Positions 58,915 through 64,000 of a DNA stretch of 64,000 nucleotides are shown one piece after another. The DNA comes from Streptomyces griseorubiginosus. GTDB taxonomy: Bacteria > Actinomycetota > Actinomycetes > Streptomycetales > Streptomycetaceae. Position 1 is the stretch's first letter; each line of letters opens with the position of its first letter. The stretch is from positions 625,328 through 689,327 of the forward strand of contig NZ_KQ948736.1 of the NCBI RefSeq assembly GCF_001514195.1, given 5' to 3'. The notes under the pieces were generated by a model. The model saw only the letters and a program-made list of their open reading frames with translations. It was not told the DNA's origin and ran no database searches. A program made the position numbers and the translations under genes.

Positions 58915-60144
58915 ATGGGAGGGCGACGGCCGCGGACCGGTCATGACTGGAAGCTGCTCGCGGAGTCCTGCACGGCTCTGCTGGAACGGGTGCCGGAACT
59001 CGTCGACGAGCACCTGCGACAACTCACCGACCACTCCCGCGTCTACGGGCAGGTGCTGCCGTACGACCAGCAGTGGCGGGAGGCCGAGGAGGCGATACGG
59101 ATCGGTATCGAGACGATCTCCGCACCGCGGGACTCACCGCGCCGCGACCTGGAGTACGCCGAGGACGCGGGCCGCCGCCGGGCGCACCAGGGGCTGCCGC
59201 TGGACCTTCTGGTGCACGCCTACCGCAACGCCGGCTACCTGGTGTGGGACGCGCTCGTGGAGGGCGCGTCCGGGCGGGAGCCGGAGCGGCTCGCGGCGCT
59301 GATGCGGTCGACGACGATGGTGTGGTCGGCGGTGGACGCGCAGGCGCAGGCGGCCTCGGAGGCGTACCGGGCGACCGAGGCGGAGCTTCGGCGGCGTACG
59401 GACGAGCAGTTGCAGGCGCTCCTGGACGCGCTGCTGGAGGGGCAGGCCACGCCCGGGCTCGCCGCTCGGGCGGCGGCGGGGCTCGATCTGCCGGAGCACG
59501 GGCCGTACGCGGTGGTGGTGCTGCGGGCCGAGCGGCGGGAGTCTGCCGAGCGGCCGCTGCGGGGTGCCGGGTTCCGGTTCATCTGGCGGATGCGGGCCGA
59601 CAGCGAGGTCGCGGTCGTGGCGCTCGCGCCCGGTCAGGGCCTGGACGGAGTGGCGCGTGCGTTGGAGGGACGCTGTTCGGGGCCGGGCGGGATCAGTCCG
59701 GTGGTGCCGGGCCTCGCCGAGCTGGGGCGGGCCCGGCGGCTCGCCGAGCTGGCGTTGCGCACGTGTCCGCCGGACGACAGCGCGGTCGTACGCCTTGATC
59801 AGCGGATGCCGACCGCGCTCGTGGTGAGCCAGCCGGAGCTGGCCGACCGGCTGGTGTCGGACGTGTTCGGGGCGCTGCTGGAGCTGGAGCCCGCCGACCG
59901 GGCCGTGCTCCTGGAGACCCTCGACGTGTGGCTGCTGTGCGAGGGCTCGGCGGGGCGGGCCGCGGGCCGCCTGTACTGCCACCGCAACACGGTCTTCAAC
60001 CGGTTACGGCGACTGGAGCAGCTGACGTCCCGGTCGCTGGCCCGGCCACGGGACCTGATCGAGATGACGCTGGCACTGGACGCGTACCGGTTGTCGGGCG
60101 GCCGACGCGCCGATCTCGGACGAGGAGCGCAGCCGACGGGCTGA
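58915..60144 (+). CDS. PucR/CdaR-type helix-turn-helix regulator
   Basis: A 409-residue regulator. The N-terminal region (residues 1-160: LLERVPELVDEHLRQLTDHS, RRRAHQGLPLDLLVHAYRNA) is the sensor seen in many actinobacterial PucR proteins. A GGDEF-like CdaR domain follows (YAVVVLRAERRESAERPLRG), and the C-terminal HTH is LETLDVWLLCEGSAGRAAGR, LYCHRNTVFNRLRRLEQLTS. Probably controls the divergent liv operon. ATG 58915 is chosen; upstream in-frame sequence would cross the operator. Confidence 0.85.
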   Translation: MGGRRPRTGHDWKLLAESCTALLERVPELVDEHLRQLTDHSRVYGQVLPYDQQWREAEEAIRIGIETISAPRDSPRRDLEYAEDAGRRRAHQGLPLDLLVHAYRNAGYLVWDALVEGASGREPERLAALMRSTTMVWSAVDAQAQAASEAYRATEAELRRRTDEQLQALLDALLEGQATPGLAARAAAGLDLPEHGPYAVVVLRAERRESAERPLRGAGFRFIWRMRADSEVAVVALAPGQGLDGVARALEGRCSGPGGISPVVPGLAELGRARRLAELALRTCPPDDSAVVRLDQRMPTALVVSQPELADRLVSDVFGALLELEPADRAVLLETLDVWLLCEGSAGRAAGRLYCHRNTVFNRLRRLEQLTSRSLARPRDLIEMTLALDAYRLSGGRRADLGRGAQPTG

Positions 60145-60249
60145 CCGGGCCGGGCTCGGCTCGCCTGCTGCCGCCTCGCCTGCTCCGTGCCCGGCATCGG
60201 TTGCGGTCCCCTGCCCCGGGCCTCGGTCCCAAGGGGTGAGACGGCATGC

Positions 60250-60273
60250 CCGGTGGGTGGAAGTCCACACCGG
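60250..60273. terminator. Bulged stem-loop between convergent genes
   Basis: CCGGT and GTGGA pair with TCCAC and ACCGG, leaving a two-base bulge. It lies between the PucR-type and glycerate kinase genes; probable weak bidirectional terminator. Confidence 0.4.
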
Positions 60274-60291
60274 CGACCGCCCTGACCGGCC

Positions 60292-61422
60292 TCAGACCAG
60301 GAAGTCCCGGCCGATCCGCTCCGCCACGTCCTCCAGGATCGGGCCCGCCTCGGAGATGCACTTCTGGATGTCGGGTTCGGCGTCGGTGAGCGGGTAGGCA
60401 CGGCGGATGCCCGCCCTGCCGATGGCCTCCGGTGGCAGGGCGAGGCGGCCGCACACGGCGACGACCTCTTTGCCCTTGGCGCGGGCGGCCGCGGCGACGC
60501 CCGCCGGGGCCTTGCCGTGCAGGGTCTGCTCGTCCAGCGAGCCCTCACCGGTGATCACCAGGTCGGCCCACTCCAGCGCGGGCGCGAAGCCGAGGACGTC
60601 GAGCATGACGTCGATGCCGGGGCGGAACCGGGCCCCGACGAGAAGGGCGCCGTAGCCGATGCCGCCGGCCGCACCCGCGCCCGGCGAGGCCGCGTACTCG
60701 GCGGCCTTCGCACCGACGGCACCCTCCAGGACCTTCGCGTAGTGGGCGAGGGCGCTGTCCAGGGCCTGGACGTCGTCCGGGGAGGCGCCCTTCTGCGGGC
60801 CGTAGACCGCGGGGGCGCCCGTGGGGCCGGTCAGCGGGTTGTCGACATCGCTGGCGAGGATGAACTCCACGGACGCGAGCCGCGGGTCCAGGCCGGACAG
60901 GTCGGCCGTGGCGAGGTCGGCGAGGCCTCCGCCGCCGGGGGCGACGGGCTCGCCGTCGGCGTCCAGGAAGCGCGCGCCGAGGGCCGAGAGCATGCCGGCG
61001 CCGCCGTCCGTGGTGGCGCTGCCGCCGACCCCGAACACGATGGTGCGGGCGCCGGCGTCCAGAGCGGCGCGCAGCAGCTCTCCGGAGCCGTACGTCGACG
61101 CCGTGAGCGGCGCGAAGACGCCGGCCGGCAGCCGCTGGAGGCCGCTGGCCTCGGCCATCTCCACGACGGCGGTCTCCGCGCGCACCGCGAAGGCGGCGGT
61201 GATCTCCTGCCCGAGGGGCCCGGCGACCGCCACCTCCCGGCGCTCGAAACCGGCCGCGACCGCGGCGGCGACGGTGCCGTCACCGCCGTCGGCGACGGGC
61301 AGCGCCTCGACCTCCAGGTCCGGCACGACCCGGCGCAGCCCCGCCGTCACCCGCTCCGCGACCTGTACGGCCGTGAGCGAGCCCTTGAACTTGTCCGCGG
61401 CGATGAGCACGCGCTGTGTCAC
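60292..61422 (-). CDS. Glycerate kinase
   Basis: A 376-residue glycerate kinase of the GlxK/GarK type: VLIAADKFKGSLTAVQVAER, VADGGDGTVAAAVAAGFER, GVGGSATTDGGAGMLSALGA and DLVITGEGSLDEQTLHGKAP are all diagnostic. It phosphorylates glycerate to 2-phosphoglycerate, an exit for glyoxylate carbon, which the EMC lyase in this window produces. GTG 61422 has GGGGAAG upstream. Confidence 0.94.
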   Translation of the reverse strand: MTQRVLIAADKFKGSLTAVQVAERVTAGLRRVVPDLEVEALPVADGGDGTVAAAVAAGFERREVAVAGPLGQEITAAFAVRAETAVVEMAEASGLQRLPAGVFAPLTASTYGSGELLRAALDAGARTIVFGVGGSATTDGGAGMLSALGARFLDADGEPVAPGGGGLADLATADLSGLDPRLASVEFILASDVDNPLTGPTGAPAVYGPQKGASPDDVQALDSALAHYAKVLEGAVGAKAAEYAASPGAGAAGGIGYGALLVGARFRPGIDVMLDVLGFAPALEWADLVITGEGSLDEQTLHGKAPAGVAAAARAKGKEVVAVCGRLALPPEAIGRAGIRRAYPLTDAEPDIQKCISEAGPILEDVAERIGRDFLV

Positions 61423-61527
61423 GTCTTCCCCTTGCTCTCCGGGCCTCGCGCACGTCAAGGCCAGTCGCGCCGCTGCGACCTTAACCGGAGACCCCCCTTG
61501 GCGTCATGCACCGACCAGTCCCTGAGA

Positions 61528-61602
61528 GGCGCTGACACGGCGCTGAGACGGCGCTGCGAAGTCACTGCGAGGCCGCTGCGAAGTCATGCGAAGTGACTGC
61601 GG
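61528..61602. repeat. Short tandem repeats between divergent genes
   Basis: GGCGCTGACAC (61528-61538) and GGCGCTGAGAC (61539-61549) are adjacent 11-mers. Two related units each containing GCTGCGAAGTCA and then TGCGA follow. The end AAGTGACT is inverted relative to AAGTCACT inside the array. It lies between the glycerate kinase and ADP-ribosylglycohydrolase starts. Confidence 0.6.
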
Positions 61603-61642
61603 ACCCTCTGTGCGGCTCGCCGGAATGGGGTAAACCGGAGCT

Positions 61643-62716
61643 ATGACCCCTGTGGGTACCGAGCCAGAGCTCGCCGACCGCGTCTTCGGGGGCTGGCTGG
61701 GCCGGATCGCGGGCAACATGCTCGGCAAACCGGTCGAGCAGGGCGACCTGTGGACGCGGGACCGGATCGACCGCTATCTGCGGCAGGCCGCCGCCCTGCC
61801 CCTGACCGACTACCTTCCCGAGCCGGTCGGTGAGAACGACGGGCTCGAGCTGCGGCCCGAGTGGCGCGAGTGCGTGCGCGGCCGCATCCACGGCAGCTGC
61901 CGTGACGACGACGTCGACTACGCCATCCTGGGCCTGCACCTCCTGGAGACCCACGGCTTCGACTTCAGCACCGAGCAGGTCGGCGACCTGTGGCTGCTGA
62001 GGCTGCCGTACCTCCAGACGTTCACCGCCGAGCGGGCCGCCTACCGCAACCTCGCCAACGGGCTGAAACCCCCGCTTACGGCCACGTTCGACAATCCCTG
62101 CCAGGAGTGGATCGGGGCCCTGATCCGCGCCGACATCTACGGCTGGACCTGCCCCGGCGCCCCGTGCCGCGCCGCCTCGCTGGCCCGCCGGGACGCGGTG
62201 CTCTCGCACACCGGGAACGGCGTGTACGGGGCGATGTGGGCGGCGGCGCTGATCGCGGCGGCGTTCACGGCGGACACCGTGCGGCAGGCCGTGGACCAGG
62301 CGCTCGCGGTGATCCCGGCGGGCAGTCGCCTCGCCCGCACGGTTCGCCGGGTGACGTCCCTGCACGACACCAGGATGACCTGGGAGGACACGCTGACCAC
62401 GGTCGCGGAGGAGACCGCGGGGCTCGGCTGGATCCACACGATCCCCAACGCGGCCGTCCTGACCGCCGGTCTCCTCTACGGCGACGGCGACTTCACCCGC
62501 TCCATCACGCTGACGGTGCGGGGCGGCCTGGACACCGACTCCAACGGAGCGACCGCGGGTTCGGTGACCGGGGTGCTCACCGGCGCGGAGGCGATTCCGG
62601 CGCAGTGGAAGGAGCCGCTGGAGGACCGGGTGCGCAGCGCGGTGTTCGGCTTCGACGGGGCACACATCAGCGAACTGGCGGAGCGGACGGTGCGGTTGGT
62701 GGAGGCGGGGGGCTGA
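61643..62716 (+). CDS. ADP-ribosylglycohydrolase family protein (DraG-like)
   Basis: A 357-residue all-helical hydrolase. The N-terminal FGGWLGRIAGNMLGKPVEQG, metal ligands in DDDVDYAILGLHLLE and the C-terminal GGLDTDSNGATAGSVTGVLT match the DraG/ARH family, which removes ADP-ribose from proteins or other targets. TAAACC sits 6 nt before the ATG (near-leaderless). The TGA stop opens a five-unit 20-bp repeat. Confidence 0.9.
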   Translation: MTPVGTEPELADRVFGGWLGRIAGNMLGKPVEQGDLWTRDRIDRYLRQAAALPLTDYLPEPVGENDGLELRPEWRECVRGRIHGSCRDDDVDYAILGLHLLETHGFDFSTEQVGDLWLLRLPYLQTFTAERAAYRNLANGLKPPLTATFDNPCQEWIGALIRADIYGWTCPGAPCRAASLARRDAVLSHTGNGVYGAMWAAALIAAAFTADTVRQAVDQALAVIPAGSRLARTVRRVTSLHDTRMTWEDTLTTVAEETAGLGWIHTIPNAAVLTAGLLYGDGDFTRSITLTVRGGLDTDSNGATAGSVTGVLTGAEAIPAQWKEPLEDRVRSAVFGFDGAHISELAERTVRLVEAGG

Positions 62717-62813
62717 GACGACGGGACCGGAACTGAGGCGACGGGGCGGGGACCGAGGCGAACGGGGGGCGGGCGAGGCGACGGGACGGGGGACGAGGCG
62801 ACGTGACGGGGGC
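62714..62813. repeat. Five tandem 20-bp repeats starting exactly at a stop codon
   Basis: Five consecutive 20-bp units (62714, 62734, 62754, 62774, 62794) share the pattern YGAGRCGACGGGRCSGGRRC. The first begins with the TGA stop of the ADP-ribosylglycohydrolase, and the second also begins with TGA; later units have CGA. Unit length is not a multiple of three. Confidence 0.88.
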
Positions 62814-62890
62814 GTGCCGAAGCCGTGGGAAGGCGCCCTTGAGCCACCTGACGACCTGCTGCGCCGGTGAAGGCGTCCGCTGACGCTGGT

Positions 62891-62903
62891 TACCCTTCGA
62901 GAA
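62891..62903 (+). promoter_or_regulatory. Leaderless -10 element for the NUDIX gene
   Basis: TACCCT (62891-62896), 6 nt, ATG 62903; no Shine-Dalgarno sequence. Confidence 0.5.
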
Positions 62904-63400
62904 TGACCATCACCCCTGACTTCGCCGCGTACATCGCCGGTCTCCCCCGGGTCCTCGCCGGTGCCGCCGCCCTCTTCCGTGACGCCGAGGGACGGGTGCT
63001 GCTCGTGGAGCCCAACTACCGGGAGGGCTGGGCGCTTCCCGGCGGCACGGTCGAGTCGGACCAGGGCGAGACCCCGCGCCAGGGCGCGCGCCGGGAGACC
63101 GCGGAGGAGATCGGCCTGGACCGCGACCTCGGGCGCCTGCTGGCGGTGGACTGGGTGCCCGGTACGCAGGCCCGGCCGCCGCTGGTCGCCTACCTGTACG
63201 ACGGCGGAGTCCTCGCCGAGAGCGACTTCAAGGCGATCCGCCTCCAGGAGGAGGAACTGCTGTCCTGGCGCCTCGTCCCGCGCGAGGAACTCCCCGACCA
63301 TCTGCCGGGCGCCCTCGGCCGCCGGGTCCTGACCGCGCTGGAGGTCCTGGCGGAAGGGTCCGGAGCGGTGGAACTGGAGGACGGGCACCGGGTCGGCTGA
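62903..63400 (+). CDS. NUDIX hydrolase
   Basis: A 165-residue NUDIX protein. The box runs from GGTVESDQGETPRQGARRET into AEEIGL, with all the conserved G, E, R and EE positions present. It hydrolyses a nucleoside diphosphate derivative; the substrate is unknown. Given its neighbour, ADP-ribose is an attractive guess. It follows the 20-bp repeat array. Confidence 0.92.
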   Translation: MTITPDFAAYIAGLPRVLAGAAALFRDAEGRVLLVEPNYREGWALPGGTVESDQGETPRQGARRETAEEIGLDRDLGRLLAVDWVPGTQARPPLVAYLYDGGVLAESDFKAIRLQEEELLSWRLVPREELPDHLPGALGRRVLTALEVLAEGSGAVELEDGHRVG

Positions 63401-63920
63401 CATGGCGGGGCCGGGCCGGTAAGCCGAACCCGGTAGGCCGAACCCGCTTCAGGGCCTCCTCCTCGCCCCCTCCGAGCCTCGCCACTCGGCCCCGACGAGT
63501 CCCTCCTGACGCTGCTTACCCATCACCGTCACTCCCTGAATCCACGTCCGGACGCTGTGTATTTCAAAAAAGGTCCGGACGCCACTGCACGTTCGGCGCG
63601 CCCCGTGCCACTCACGTGTGGAGGCAACGGGCAGACGCCTCACCCGGCAGCGGCCGGCGGCGGTGCCATGCGGCAGCGCCGCCCGACGGCCGCCTGAGAC
63701 CGGGCTCGGAATGAACGGGGGGAGGAGACCGGCCATGGACGGTTCGCCGAGTCGGGAGGCCGTGAGGTTCACGGTCGGGCCTACGGCACACATCGCGTCG
63801 TCCCGAGGGTCCAGTCTCCTGCCGCGATATCGCGAATTCCAGCGTTTGTTCGAAAACGAACAGGCCGCGTTCCGATGTCGCCTCCGAACCGATCACCAGC
63901 GCACCAGAACCCGAACTGAC
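63401..63920. other. 520-bp region without a convincing gene
   Basis: Just after the NUDIX stop, two 14-bp units (63417-63430 and 63431-63444, 13 of 14 identical) are tandem. GTCCGGACGC occurs at 63546-63555 and 63573-63582 flanking an A-rich core; GTCCGGAC is itself palindromic. CGCGATATCGCG (63823-63834) is a perfect 12-bp palindrome and TGTTCG-AAAA-CGAACA (63847-63862) a dyad. The open frames here lack ribosome binding sites and normal codon bias. It looks like a regulatory region or decayed gene. Confidence 0.5.
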
Positions 63921-63983
63921 TCACGGTTTAAGGGACTTGCGGTCGAACGCCGCCATCCGCATCACACGATGCCTCTTGGTCAT
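63921..63983 (-). CDS. Possible 20-codon small ORF
   Basis: ATG 63983 to TGA 63921 would encode MTKRHRVMRMAAFDRKSLKP, a very basic peptide. AAAGGAG lies 5 bases before the ATG, an excellent ribosome binding site and better than those of many genes here. I do not recognise it. It could be a leader peptide, a small basic protein, or the remaining start of a broken gene, since no frame continues it. Transcription from beyond the window is required. Confidence 0.35.
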   Translation of the reverse strand: MTKRHRVMRMAAFDRKSLKP

Positions 63984-64000
63984 GTCACTCCTTTGCATCA

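Noticed and set aside
2029..62813. Possible CRISPR arrays at the tandem repeats
   Set aside because: Units are directly adjacent without variable spacers, copy numbers are two to five, and no cas genes are present.
63449..63793. Open frame of 114 codons on the minus strand, with an internal start giving a 24-residue peptide
   Set aside because: Codon usage is not gene-like and the frame crosses the palindromic elements. I cannot support either start.
63847..63862. LexA/SOS-box-like dyad TGTTCG-AAAA-CGAACA
   Set aside because: The actinobacterial SOS box has GAAC before the spacer and GTTC after it; here the arms are in the opposite order.
63612..63896. Open frame of 94 codons on the minus strand
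   Set aside because: It starts at GTG without a ribosome binding site, has weak codon bias, and has no recognisable domain.

Overview
This 64 kb window is chromosomal DNA of a high-GC actinomycete, almost certainly a Streptomyces. The evidence is the strong third-position GC bias, frequent GTG starts, 4-bp ATGA/GTGA gene overlaps, and marker families: the gvpOAFGYZJLSK gas vesicle order, an F420-type LLM oxidoreductase, an Rv2629-family protein, an Rv2578c-type radical SAM protein and an ethylmalonyl-CoA (EMC) pathway cluster. I see no insertion sequence, prophage, integrase, tRNA, rRNA or CRISPR array. The window reads as ordinary chromosome with several stress and metabolism islands.

Layout. 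(1) 1-6.4 kb: the 3' part of a large-subunit catalase, a DUF6158 protein, an Rv2629/Balon-like ribosome-associated protein behind a SigB-type promoter, an ABC-F protein, a SAM methyltransferase and a small membrane protein. (2) 6.4-16.5 kb: a long minus-strand array that starts with a type II NADH dehydrogenase-like protein, transketolase and a stand-alone LigD polymerase, then runs through ten gas vesicle genes; nearly all junctions overlap or are under 60 bp. (3) 16.5-25 kb: an LLM oxidoreductase (SigB-type promoter) with an enolase-superfamily enzyme, then SDR, holin-like, VOC, DUF5107, arginase-family, DUF6204, GNAT and LapA-like genes. (4) 25-30 kb: a four-gene peptide-degradation operon (M55 D-aminopeptidase, M20, S9, S66). 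(5) 30-42.5 kb: membrane acyltransferase, methyltransferase, SpoIIE-type phosphatase, MFS exporter with a triple beta-sandwich tail, SRPBCC, radical SAM, secreted tripeptidyl aminopeptidase, RidA, GNAT and HEAT proteins.

(6) 42.9-52.2 kb: the EMC pathway. A duplicated 3-hydroxyacyl-CoA dehydrogenase and a TetR regulator precede ccr, ethylmalonyl-CoA mutase, beta-methylmalyl-CoA lyase, mesaconyl-CoA hydratase and methylsuccinyl-CoA dehydrogenase. Together these convert acetyl-CoA-derived C4 units into glyoxylate and propionyl-CoA, with ethylmalonyl-CoA available as a polyketide extender. (7) 52.3-53.8 kb: psd-pssA phospholipid synthesis. (8) 53.9-60.1 kb: a livKMHGF-type branched-chain amino acid ABC transporter, divergent from a PucR-type regulator across a perfect operator-like dyad. 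(9) 60.3-64 kb: glycerate kinase, ADP-ribosylglycohydrolase and NUDIX hydrolase, then 520 bp without a convincing gene and a possible 20-codon ORF.

Three patterns cut across the annotation. First, at six separate loci a short DNA unit (20, 28, about 34, 35, 42 and 42 bp) is tandemly repeated exactly over, or directly from, a gene's stop codon. Second, at least eight genes lack a Shine-Dalgarno sequence and carry TANNNT 6-8 nt before the start, the signature of leaderless transcripts. Third, the Streptomyces-specific Gvp proteins carry extreme acidic (GvpZ, GvpY), histone-H1-like basic (GvpY) or mixed-charge (GvpA) tails, and the cluster lacks gvpN.
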